This document shows positions 1 through 7,370 of a stretch of 18,294 bases of DNA, piece after piece (within the stretch, counting starts at the first letter, position 1; each line of letters begins with the position of its first letter). Made by a program: the position numbers and the translations under genes. The stretch comes from an uncultured bacterium (GTDB lineage: Bacteria > Bacillota > Clostridia > Lachnospirales > Lachnospiraceae), in contig CALFUE010000010.1 in assembly GCA_937916345.1 (NCBI GenBank), positions 1 to 18,294 of the forward strand, read 5' to 3'. A model generated the notes under the pieces. It had not been told where the DNA came from. It worked only from the letters and a program-made list of their open reading frames with translations, and made no database searches.

Positions 1-2
1 CG

Positions 3-17
3 CAAGCGTGACGCTTG
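3..17. repeat. Short inverted repeat at window edge
   Basis: CAAGCGT (3-9), one base, ACGCTTG (11-17). It could be part of a leader structure or operator for the gene to the left; nothing more can be said because the window ends here. Confidence 0.5.
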
Positions 18-84
18 ATTTTGCATGTTTTACCTATTGCTGTGAATAATTCGGGTTTATGTAATAGTACACGGTATCAGTATT

Positions 85-111
85 CAAATTATTGCGCAAG
101 CGCATAATTTG
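85..111. repeat. Inverted repeat, bulged 11-bp stem
   Basis: CAAATTAT-T-GCG (85-96), loop CAAG, then CGC-ATAATTTG (101-111): an 11-bp stem with one bulged T. It would fall in the 5' leader of any transcript from the candidate leftward promoter. The CGCAAGCG core also occurs at position 1. Confidence 0.6.
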
Positions 112-136
112 AACCTTTTGACCCTTGTATCGTATT

Positions 137-165
137 ATAATACTTCAAAAATTCCTCTTTATCAA
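137..165 (-). promoter_or_regulatory. Candidate sigma-A promoter reading out of the window to the left
   Basis: On the minus strand TTGATA (165-160), a 17-base spacer, and TATTAT (142-137), the latter inside the palindrome GTATTATAATAC. It would drive a gene beyond position 1. Both boxes are one or two bases off consensus and the region is A/T-rich, so this is moderate evidence only. Confidence 0.45.
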
Positions 166-217
166 GATAAACCTATTGCATTTGTCGAATTTTTCGTAAT
201 CGCTGTTACTATTCATC

Positions 218-249
218 CCCGAGCCACGCATTTACTGCGTGGCTACGGG
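218..249 (-). terminator. Strong hairpin after the operon (terminator-like, no U-tract)
   Basis: AGCCACGCA (222-230) pairs perfectly with TGCGTGGCT (236-244) around the loop TTTAC. CCCG and CGGG extend the stem beyond a one-base bulge. It lies about 30 bases past the last stop codon, where a terminator is expected. No run of T follows on either strand, so it may act as an mRNA 3'-end stabiliser or Rho-dependent pause rather than a classic intrinsic terminator. Confidence 0.6.
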
Positions 250-279
250 CAGGTTAAATAACGCTTGCAGGCCGATTTT

Positions 280-1929
280 TCAGAGCATCAGCCCGGTCTT
301 TTCCTTTGCCTCTTCCATCAGGTGATTCATGGGTGAAAAGATGATCCTGCCCACGAAGCCGATGACGATGGAAATACCTGCAACAGCCAGCAGTTTCAGC
401 TCGCACTCTAAAAATACATTTCCGTAGAGCCCGCCCACCGTCTCCTTGATGCCGTCCATCGCGTAGGTAAAGGGCATGAAGCTGTAAACCATGCGGTAGA
501 CCCCGGGCAAAACCTCCTTCGGAAAGGTTCCGCCGGCTCCCGCCACCTGGATCACCATCACGATCACAGCCAGCGCCTCGCCCACATTCCCGAAGGCAAA
601 GGTCAGCGAGAATATCAATATCGTAAAGGCAAAGCTGGATGTGGCGCACACCAGCCAGAACAGGAATTTGTGCTCACTCTGTATCTCGCAGAAGAACAGG
701 TCTCCAAGCACGCAGACGATGGTCTGTATCTGCCCTGTTACAAAGAACAGAAAATATCTGCCAAAGAACTCCTCATATATATGAAGCTTCTTCACGCCCT
801 CGACGGGCTTTACCGCCGTATGTATGATGGCCACCAGTATCAGCGAACCGAACCAGATGGCGAGCACCGTGTAGAAGGGCGCCATCTGCGAGCCGTAGTT
901 TTTCACGGGATAGATGGCCTGTGTCTCCAGATCCAGCGGCGTGGAGAAAAATACTGCGATCTGCTCCGGCTCATTCTCCAGCACTTCCATCAGCTTCTTT
1001 AGCTTATCTGAATCCTTTACCTCATCTATATTGTCCTCTAATTCGTCCAGGTAGGAAATTATGCCCTTTAAGGCTTTTTTCAGGTCGCCCAGATCATCGC
1101 CCGCCTCCCTGATGATGTACAGGTAATCCGCCATGCGCATATTTGCCAGGGAAAGGGCAGAAAGACCGGTGTCGGCGCCAAGACCCCCTACAAGGGAGAG
1201 ATCTCCCCTGAGATCCGAGATAATCTTCTCATTCAGAACTGTAGAGCCCTCCATCAGTGAATCCGCGGATCTCGTAGTCCGAATCAGCACATTTACCACA
1301 TCGATATAGCCCTCTGCCTTTGCCCGGACAGATTCTATCCTGCGGGTCACAGAGTCAAACATAATGGAATTGTCAGAGATGTCGGAGGCCCTGCCCGCCT
1401 TCGCGATGAGCTCCGTGATGGTGGACATCACTGTGGAATTGATCTGGTTTTCGACCGCATTCTTTGCTTTTCCGGTGATCTTTGTGGCGATGGCATTCTT
1501 TTTTTCGTTCTCATAATAATACATCCGCCCGCCCTGGAAATTTCCGTCAGTTACGCTTAGTATGTCGTTCGTAAAGGTTTCGGGTATCACAAGGGCAGCG
1601 TAGTATTCGCCTGAATACACGCCGTTTAAGGCAGTTCTCTCATCCTCCGGGAACACCCAGCCGATGACATGGTTTCCCTTTAAGGCTTCGACCACCTTTT
1701 CCCCGACATTTAATTCCATGCCAAATATATCTGCTCCCCTGTCGGAGGAATAGACAGCTATCACCAGATTTCCGGTGGCGTCCTCGCCGTAGGGATCCCA
1801 GTTGGAGTTGATGTTGAACCAGGCGTAAAGAGAGGGGATGACCACCAGTCCCATGAGGATCACCATCGCGACTACATTTGAAAACAGATTGTCTCTGTCT
1901 CTTCTTATTATGTAAAGTATATTCTTCAT
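280..1929 (-). CDS. YhgE/Pip-family membrane protein (short paralogue)
   Basis: A 549-residue relative of the 701-residue protein upstream. It shares VIPSLYAWFNI-SNWDPYG, the YYAALVIPETF block, YYYENEKKNAIATKIT, and NYGSQMAPFYTVLAIWFGS at the start of the five-helix C-terminal domain (about 350-530). One helix (about 18-38) lies near the N-terminus. The extracytoplasmic middle is about 150 residues shorter and mostly lacks the long coiled stretches. Pairing of two unequal paralogues suggests a heteromeric complex, which is inference. The gap from the small membrane gene is seven bases. The TGA at 280-282 ends the operon and is followed about 30 bases later by a strong hairpin. Confidence 0.9.
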   Translation of the reverse strand: MKNILYIIRRDRDNLFSNVVAMVILMGLVVIPSLYAWFNINSNWDPYGEDATGNLVIAVYSSDRGADIFGMELNVGEKVVEALKGNHVIGWVFPEDERTALNGVYSGEYYAALVIPETFTNDILSVTDGNFQGGRMYYYENEKKNAIATKITGKAKNAVENQINSTVMSTITELIAKAGRASDISDNSIMFDSVTRRIESVRAKAEGYIDVVNVLIRTTRSADSLMEGSTVLNEKIISDLRGDLSLVGGLGADTGLSALSLANMRMADYLYIIREAGDDLGDLKKALKGIISYLDELEDNIDEVKDSDKLKKLMEVLENEPEQIAVFFSTPLDLETQAIYPVKNYGSQMAPFYTVLAIWFGSLILVAIIHTAVKPVEGVKKLHIYEEFFGRYFLFFVTGQIQTIVCVLGDLFFCEIQSEHKFLFWLVCATSSFAFTILIFSLTFAFGNVGEALAVIVMVIQVAGAGGTFPKEVLPGVYRMVYSFMPFTYAMDGIKETVGGLYGNVFLECELKLLAVAGISIVIGFVGRIIFSPMNHLMEEAKEKTGLML

Positions 1930-1936
1930 CTCTTGT

Positions 1937-2287
1937 CTATTTTTCTTCCATGTTTTCCACGATATTGGTTACCACGCCCGCCACGCGATCCAGGTTCATC
2001 TGAACCAGCCCCTCGATCTCCTCAGAGCCGCGGTTTAAGAACTTTTCCTGAAGCTTGTAGTCGCGGTACTCGAGATTGATGAGATAAAAGGCTATCACAA
2101 AGAGGGATATGATAAAAAGCACGAGAAAAACAGCTTTGTTCGCGCCTGTCATGAACATCAGCGCAAGGAAGAATATCGGCACTATAAAAAGTATGCGGAT
2201 GCCGCTCCTTAGCTTCTGCGCATTGTCCCTGTGTTCCTTCTTTGCCCTTGCAAGGCTTTCTTTATAGAATTCCTCATATTTGTCCAT
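1937..2287 (-). CDS. Small two-helix membrane protein, function unknown
   Basis: A 116-residue protein with a charged N-terminus (residues 1-28), two adjacent hydrophobic helices (about 31-47 and 51-70) joined by a very short TGANK turn, and a charged C-terminal tail (about 72-116) with EEIEGLVQMNLDRVAGVVTN. Both tails should be on the same side of the membrane, probably cytoplasmic given the many Lys and Arg near the helices. It lies between two YhgE/Pip genes and is joined to the first by a TAATG stop/start overlap. It is therefore a likely partner or chaperone of the pair. No family is recognised. Confidence 0.8.
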   Translation of the reverse strand: MDKYEEFYKESLARAKKEHRDNAQKLRSGIRILFIVPIFFLALMFMTGANKAVFLVLFIISLFVIAFYLINLEYRDYKLQEKFLNRGSEEIEGLVQMNLDRVAGVVTNIVENMEEK

Positions 2288-4392
2288 TACATGATCTCCG
2301 TGTCTTCCATGCGTTTTTCCATGAAGTGCAGTACCTTTTTGAAAGGTCTGCGGATAAATATTCCCAGTACCAGCGCGAATACCGCAAAAAGTGACAGCTG
2401 CAGGAGGTAGAGCAGATAATCGGACTCATAGGTTCCTGCCACTGCCTCCCTCATGGCATTTATGGCGTAGGGGAACGGGAAGAATATGTAAACCTGTCTG
2501 TAAAAGGCAGGAAGTATCTCGATGGGATAGGTTCCAGAGGAGCCCGCTATCTGGATCACCATAATGACCACGATAACCGCCTTTCCGATATCTCCAAAGG
2601 ATATGGTAAAGGAGTAGATCAGCAGCATAAAGGTGATGGACGCCGCAAAAGAGGCAAGCAGGAACCTCGGAGGATCAACGCACTGTATTCCAATGAGGTA
2701 AAGGTCTCCCCAGACTATGAGAGCCGTCTGCACCAGTCCCAGCAAGAGGAAGAGCATGAGCCTGCCCAGGTAGAGGTGAACATCCTTTACATTGATCAGC
2801 CCCTTCCTGTCGGCGTGAACCTTTATCAGTGACACCAGAACCACACCGCCCACCCAGATGGCGAGGGTGGTATAGAAGGGCGCCACGCCTGAGCCGTAAT
2901 TTTCCACGGCATAGACCGGCATATCCTGTATCTTGACAGGGTGTGAAAAAAAATCGCCGTACTCATCCGGGTCACCCTTGATAAATTCCGTCAGCTTCTC
3001 GTCGAGCTCCAGAGCACCCATAATATCTATGCTCCCCGCCAGCTCAGTCAGCTCGCTCTCTATATTGTCAAGAGTATCCACCAGCGACGATACGCTCTTG
3101 TTCATGAGTTTTACGGACTTTTTGCCGCTGCCCAGTATATCGTGAAGCAGCTCGATATCCTCCTTCGCGTGATCCGCGATTATGTCCGCATCCGATGTGG
3201 TCTCGTTTATGGCATTGGAGAGATTTGATATGCCTGATATCGTGGTTGTGGAGAAATCATCCCTGATGAGGGATGCCTGCGAGCGGATCTCTGACGCGGT
3301 GCGCGCGAATCTGTCGGGATCCGAGGCGTTTGCGGAAGCATCCTCCAGACTCCCCTGCATGCCGCCAAGCCTTGCCGACGCATTCGAGAGAGCTGTGAGA
3401 AGCAGCGTCCTGGAATTTGCCATAAGGGGCGAATTAATAAACTGCAGCGCGTCGATCATATTATCCACATCCCGCTTTGCGGCGGAAACAAACCGCGCCG
3501 CGTCGGAAAACGCCAGGGACTTCTGCTCTGCCACATCGGCATTTTCCGCCTCATGCACGGCGTCCACGGCATCGGAGAGCTGCACCAGCACGTCCGCATT
3601 GAGCAGACTCAGCTTTTCTGAAATCTCATCCAAATCATTATCGCGGATATCCGCGGCAGTGACCTTTAATCTGTCCAGATTATCGGACAGCGCGGACATA
3701 TCGGCATCCGCCGTGTCCAGAGCGGCGATCAGCTTTTCATCAGCATTGTTTAAGGAGATCATGAGGCTCTTTTGCTCAGCCACGGCCTCCGTCACACTGT
3801 CCAGCTTTTCCAGAATATTCTCTTTGATATTTTTTCCGGATATCTCCTCGTAGACATTGCTTCCGCCTGAGAAGAGGTTTGAGACCACCATGCTGACATA
3901 CTTTTTGTTTACGGCATCCTCCAGGGATGACACCGCGGAATCGGTGATCTTTGTGGCTACCGCGTTTCTCTTTTCATTCTCGTAATAGGTGGCCTTCGGG
4001 CGCTCCATACCGTTCAGGAAGCCCTCCATCATATTACGGGAGAAACCGGCGTCAAAAACCACAGCCGCGTAATATTCGCCGCTGGTAACGCCCTGCACCG
4101 CGGTATCGCGACCCTCCACGAGGATATAATTGATGGTTGTCTTCGCGAGCATCTCCGAAATGATCTCGCCCGCCATATCATAATGGTCCCCATCCATGTC
4201 ATAGCCCTCATCCTCAGAGGCCAGGGCTATGGTGATGGAACCCGTGTTTCCGTAAGGATCCCAGTTGGAATAGATATTAAACCAGGCATAGAGAGAGGGT
4301 ATGACGCAAAGCCCCACCGCGATCAGCAGAGCCAGAGGATTTTTGACAAGTGATATGATATCCCGAATAAATATCTTTTCTACATTTCTCAT
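2287..4392 (-). CDS. YhgE/Pip-family membrane protein (large paralogue)
   Basis: A 701-residue membrane protein. Near the N-terminus is one helix (about 19-38) and the family signature VIPSLYAWFNIYSNWDPYGN. A long extracytoplasmic region (about 45-500) follows, containing YYAAVVF, TYYENEKRNAVATKIT and extended coiled-coil-like stretches rich in Asp/Ala/Leu. Five C-terminal helices (about 504-523, 541-563, 577-598, 601-617 and 658-680) resemble an ABC-2-type permease core, with FPYAINAMREAV between the last two. The family includes the Lactococcus phage-infection protein Pip and is related to the YueB/EsaA component of type VII secretion. No ATPase is encoded nearby, so transport by itself is unproven. 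Start: ATG at 4392, with only a weak ribosome site. Its TAA shares a base with the next ATG (TAATG). Confidence 0.9.
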   Translation of the reverse strand: MRNVEKIFIRDIISLVKNPLALLIAVGLCVIPSLYAWFNIYSNWDPYGNTGSITIALASEDEGYDMDGDHYDMAGEIISEMLAKTTINYILVEGRDTAVQGVTSGEYYAAVVFDAGFSRNMMEGFLNGMERPKATYYENEKRNAVATKITDSAVSSLEDAVNKKYVSMVVSNLFSGGSNVYEEISGKNIKENILEKLDSVTEAVAEQKSLMISLNNADEKLIAALDTADADMSALSDNLDRLKVTAADIRDNDLDEISEKLSLLNADVLVQLSDAVDAVHEAENADVAEQKSLAFSDAARFVSAAKRDVDNMIDALQFINSPLMANSRTLLLTALSNASARLGGMQGSLEDASANASDPDRFARTASEIRSQASLIRDDFSTTTISGISNLSNAINETTSDADIIADHAKEDIELLHDILGSGKKSVKLMNKSVSSLVDTLDNIESELTELAGSIDIMGALELDEKLTEFIKGDPDEYGDFFSHPVKIQDMPVYAVENYGSGVAPFYTTLAIWVGGVVLVSLIKVHADRKGLINVKDVHLYLGRLMLFLLLGLVQTALIVWGDLYLIGIQCVDPPRFLLASFAASITFMLLIYSFTISFGDIGKAVIVVIMVIQIAGSSGTYPIEILPAFYRQVYIFFPFPYAINAMREAVAGTYESDYLLYLLQLSLFAVFALVLGIFIRRPFKKVLHFMEKRMEDTEIM

Positions 4393-4403
4393 TTTTTACA
4401 CTA

Positions 4404-5639
4404 TCACCCTGCCACGATCTTTTTTGCCGCGCTGTCCACATAGACCGGAGTCGAATCGACTGTCTTGTAGGCGCGAACCTTGATATAATATGTCTTTCCC
4501 GAATCCAGCTTCAGGGATGTGGATTTTCCCTTCACGGAAGCCTTCTTTTTGTAGCCGGAATTCTTTTTTGAGGACACATAGACCAGATACCTGGCGGCGC
4601 CCTTGTAGGTCGGCCACTTGATGGTAACCTTTCCCTTTGCCGCGGTGTATTTCAGTCCGGTAAAGCCCGAACCTGTATACACATATTCTGACCAGACACC
4701 GTAGATCCGGTTCCCATCGTCTGATGTGTATACGCCTCTGGCTCTGACCTTGTAAAATCTGTTGTTCTCAACCTTTGGGGTTGTCTTGTTTGCCCCGGTG
4801 GCGGAGCCCGCTGCCGTAAACAGCAGATTATCCTTGTAGCTGTAAACCTGCACCTGCGAAGTGTAGGCATTGTCCATATTTGAGTTCAGTCCCGAGATGG
4901 ATACGGATATATAGCCATCACCGTCAGCGTTCATCTCAAGCCTGTTTATTATTACGCCGTCAGGCTGCGAAGGAACGGTTGCTGTCTTTACGGAAGCGTA
5001 GGCATTTCCTCCGGTGAGAAGGGAATCGGTTGCAAAACGCGCCTTTCCAAGTGCGGAATAATTCCCGGCCTCAACCTGCAAAGTGTATTCTCCGGGTGAA
5101 AGATTACAGATAGTGGCGTACATCTTTTTTGTGGCGCTGCCGCCCTCTGACACGGCCTTGCCGTCCACCGCGTAGACAGTCTTTTTCACGGCGCTGCCGG
5201 TGGCCCAGTAGTTTATGCGGTAGATCTGACCCTCGGGCACGGAATTAAAGGCGATGGCTATGGCATCGGTGGTCTGGGATACCACTGACAATTCCGTCAC
5301 AACATTGTGCGGATATTCCTCTATTGCCTTGTAGCCGTCAGCTATGATACCGTCCAGGGTATTTACCACCTTTGCCCTGGTGTAACTGACGAGCATTTTT
5401 TCCAGTTCCGACTCAAAGACATTCATATCGTAGCCGTCGGGAACCTCCGATACAGCCTCCGCAAGCTTCTGCAATTCGTCCTTCAGAGCCTGCAGATCCG
5501 CCTTCAGCTCTGTGGCGTCTGTAAGTAAGGCGGCCGACTCTTTTCCGGCGGTCGTATCCGTGCTGTCATCGGCGTAGACCGGCTGAACCGTTACAGCCAC
5601 CGCAAGAGATAACAAAACCGCAAGTATTTTCCTCTTCAT
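4404..5639 (-). CDS. Secreted protein with coiled N-terminus and fibronectin-III-like domains, function unknown
   Basis: A 411-residue exported protein with a clear Sec signal peptide: MKRKILAVLLSLAVAVTVQP, then VYA before DDS (cleavage near residue 23). No lipobox and no sortase motif are present, so it is probably released or held in the wall non-covalently. Residues about 35-100 are Leu/Glu/Lys-rich and likely coiled (LQALKDELQKLAEAVSEV). The rest is beta-rich with three probable sandwich units (about 115-215, 222-320 and 325-411). The last shows the FN3 sequence style: GFTGLKYTAAKGKVTIKWPT, then ARYLVYVSSKK and GKTYYIKVRAY. The basic third domain is Lys-rich. It lies directly behind sigH (ATGA overlap) and 11 bases before the first YhgE gene, suggesting joint expression with that membrane module. 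No enzyme motif was seen. Confidence 0.85.
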   Translation of the reverse strand: MKRKILAVLLSLAVAVTVQPVYADDSTDTTAGKESAALLTDATELKADLQALKDELQKLAEAVSEVPDGYDMNVFESELEKMLVSYTRAKVVNTLDGIIADGYKAIEEYPHNVVTELSVVSQTTDAIAIAFNSVPEGQIYRINYWATGSAVKKTVYAVDGKAVSEGGSATKKMYATICNLSPGEYTLQVEAGNYSALGKARFATDSLLTGGNAYASVKTATVPSQPDGVIINRLEMNADGDGYISVSISGLNSNMDNAYTSQVQVYSYKDNLLFTAAGSATGANKTTPKVENNRFYKVRARGVYTSDDGNRIYGVWSEYVYTGSGFTGLKYTAAKGKVTIKWPTYKGAARYLVYVSSKKNSGYKKKASVKGKSTSLKLDSGKTYYIKVRAYKTVDSTPVYVDSAAKKIVAG

Positions 5640-6202
5640 TTTTTGTCTCCTCCTAAATTTCTGGCTTTCTGCTTAATCCGCGTCATGGCGTTGTCAGCCT
5701 GCTTGGCGCTAACATTCATTTCCTCTGATATCTCTGCCGTGGTAAGTCCCGCCAGCGCTGCCAGCAGCACCTTGTTCTCAAATTCGGACAGCTCACCCTT
5801 AAGCCTGACAAGGCGGCCGGCAAGCTCCTCCCGCTCTATGACCATTTCCTCCGTGGAATAGGCTATATCAAAGAGCTCCGTCAGCGACCGGTCGTCAAGA
5901 CTCATGCTGCTGTTCAGAGCCCTGTTGTGCTGTCCTGCCGCGCTCTCTATGGCGTGATACATCTGCCTCCTGACACAGAGATCCGCAAAATAGAGGAAAC
6001 TTTCGTGCCTGTCCGGGTCAAAATCCAGAATAGCGTGATAGAGCCCGATCATTCCCTCCTGTATGAGATCCTGCGTCTCGCCGCCCATGATAAAAAAACG
6101 GTTGGCGTGCTTTATCACCAGGGGCTTGTATTTTTCCAGTATATGATCCACCAGCTCCCTGTCATCACGGGGTTTATCTCTTAATAATTCCTCGTCCTTC
6201 AT
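5636..6202 (-). CDS. sigH: RNA polymerase sigma factor, SigH-like
   Basis: A 188-residue sigma-70-type factor with region 2 (residues 20-92) containing DLIQEGMIGLYHAILDFDPD and FADLCVRRQMYHAIESAAGQ, close in pattern to Bacillus SigH. A NSSMSLDD linker follows. Region 4 (139-183) has the helix-turn-helix LTTAEISEEMNVSAKQADNAMTRIKQK. In Bacillus SigH directs transition-state and early sporulation genes; here the position right after rlmB is the conserved one, which is the strongest argument for sigH. It is a little shorter than Bacillus SigH. It overlaps rlmB and the following secreted-protein gene by four bases each. Whether this organism sporulates cannot be judged. Confidence 0.9.
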   Translation of the reverse strand: MKDEELLRDKPRDDRELVDHILEKYKPLVIKHANRFFIMGGETQDLIQEGMIGLYHAILDFDPDRHESFLYFADLCVRRQMYHAIESAAGQHNRALNSSMSLDDRSLTELFDIAYSTEEMVIEREELAGRLVRLKGELSEFENKVLLAALAGLTTAEISEEMNVSAKQADNAMTRIKQKARNLGGDKK

Positions 6203-6939
6203 CTCATCCTCTGATGTCTGACCTCAAAAGCCAGAATTCCCGCTGCCACCGAGGCATTCAGGGAATCTATGTCTCCTCCCATGGGGATGGAGACGAACAT
6301 ATCGCAGTGCTCACGCAGCAGCCGGCTGACTCCCTTACCCTCGTTTCCGATGACGATGCCTGTCGGACCTTTCAGGTCAGTGTCATACATGGAAGTGCCG
6401 TCCATCACAGCCGCCGCAAACCACAGACCTTTCCTCTTCAGATCATCTATCGTACGGGTCAGGTTTGTGACTCTGGCCACCGGAGTGTAATTTACCGCCC
6501 CGGCGGAGGTCTTTGCCACGGTGGAATTTAAGGGACACGCGCCGTCCTTTGGTATGATGATGCCGTGAGCTCCGGAGAGATTGGCGCTGCGGATGATCGC
6601 CCCAAGGTTACGGGGATCGGTGATATCGTCCAGAATTATGATGAATGGCGGCTCGCCCGCCTCCCGGGCAGCATACAGTATATCCTCGACCTCAGCGTAC
6701 TCATACGCGGCCACTCTTGCGATGACGCCCTGATGGGAAGCGCCCTGAGATATCTCATCCAGCCGCCCCTTGTCAACAAATTTTACCTGGATATCTTTTC
6801 TTTTAGCGTCTCTTAATATGGTCGATATACCGGCATCCGGGCTTCCTGACGCCTTTTGAACGAAAATGCGGTCCACAGGGCTGTCGGCGCGGATGGCCTC
6901 GCGAACCGGGTTTTTACCGAATATATAATCTTCTCTCAT
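6199..6939 (-). CDS. rlmB: 23S rRNA (guanosine-2'-O-)-methyltransferase RlmB
   Basis: A 246-residue SpoU/TrmH methyltransferase. It begins with the N-terminal RNA-binding domain (YIFGKNPVREAI, the usual RlmB opening; the ASHQGVIA turn at 67-74). The knotted SAM domain has all three motifs: LDDITDPRNLGAIIRSA (103-119), GIVIGNEGKGVSRLL (194-208) and IPMGGDIDSLNASVAAGILA (218-237). RlmB methylates the 2'-hydroxyl of G2251 in the 23S peptidyl-transferase loop. Family placement is supported by the cysS-mrnC-rlmB order. The 4-base overlaps on both sides imply coupled translation. Confidence 0.95.
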   Translation of the reverse strand: MREDYIFGKNPVREAIRADSPVDRIFVQKASGSPDAGISTILRDAKRKDIQVKFVDKGRLDEISQGASHQGVIARVAAYEYAEVEDILYAAREAGEPPFIIILDDITDPRNLGAIIRSANLSGAHGIIIPKDGACPLNSTVAKTSAGAVNYTPVARVTNLTRTIDDLKRKGLWFAAAVMDGTSMYDTDLKGPTGIVIGNEGKGVSRLLREHCDMFVSIPMGGDIDSLNASVAAGILAFEVRHQRMR

Positions 6940-7370
6940 GAATCCTCTTCACCCTCACCGGGAAGTGTCGATCTGTAGGCCAGTTCACAGATGGTAAAGG
7001 CCCGATCCCTGTCGCCCGTCATATACAGATAACCAAGCACAGCCTCAAAACCCGTCGCCCTGTGATAATCGGCGACGGAGGCGTTCTTTGGGAGATGGGC
7101 AGGCTTCGCGTTTCGACCGCGCCGGAATATGTCCTGCTCCTCTCCGGTGTAAAGATCATGCTCGATCAGATACTCTGCCATGGCACTCTGGGATACGGCG
7201 TTCACCAGCTTTACGGTAAAGCTGTGGGAATCCTTTGCATTCAGGTGATGCCGCCCCGCCGCGATCATGCGGATATAGATGTCGAACACGCTGTCTCCCA
7301 CATAGGAGAGGGAGAGCACCGGCAGTTTTTGTATCTCCTGCTTTGAGAGTGCGGCTATGCCTTCTTCCAC
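6936..7370 (-). CDS. mrnC: Mini-ribonuclease III (MrnC), 23S rRNA maturation
   Basis: A 144-residue RNase III-like nuclease lacking the double-stranded RNA-binding domain, as in all MrnC proteins. It trims precursor 23S rRNA ends in Firmicutes. The catalytic signature YVGDSVFDIYIR places the conserved Asp at residue 26, and the second acidic position is Glu109 in TGFEAVLGYLY. RRGRNAK and the downstream KNASVADYHRATG match the family. The start is a GTG overlapping cysS, supported by a strong ribosome site. The TGA overlaps the rlmB ATG (ATGA). Confidence 0.95.
   Translation of the reverse strand: MEEGIAALSKQEIQKLPVLSLSYVGDSVFDIYIRMIAAGRHHLNAKDSHSFTVKLVNAVSQSAMAEYLIEHDLYTGEEQDIFRRGRNAKPAHLPKNASVADYHRATGFEAVLGYLYMTGDRDRAFTICELAYRSTLPGEGEEDS

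Noticed and set aside
137..146. Plus-strand promoter using TTGACC (118-123) and TATAAT (136-141)
   Set aside because: The spacer is only 12 bases, and the nearest rightward genes are all on the opposite strand.
3182..3853. Plus-strand Ser/Ala-rich frame opposite the large YhgE gene
   Set aside because: The Ser/Ala richness is the complement of the Asp/Ala/Leu coiled region of YhgE; no start signal.
280..4392. Prophage or phage-defence locus because of the 'phage infection protein' family
   Set aside because: The Pip name comes from a phage-receptor role in Lactococcus. No phage structural, integrase or defence genes are present here.
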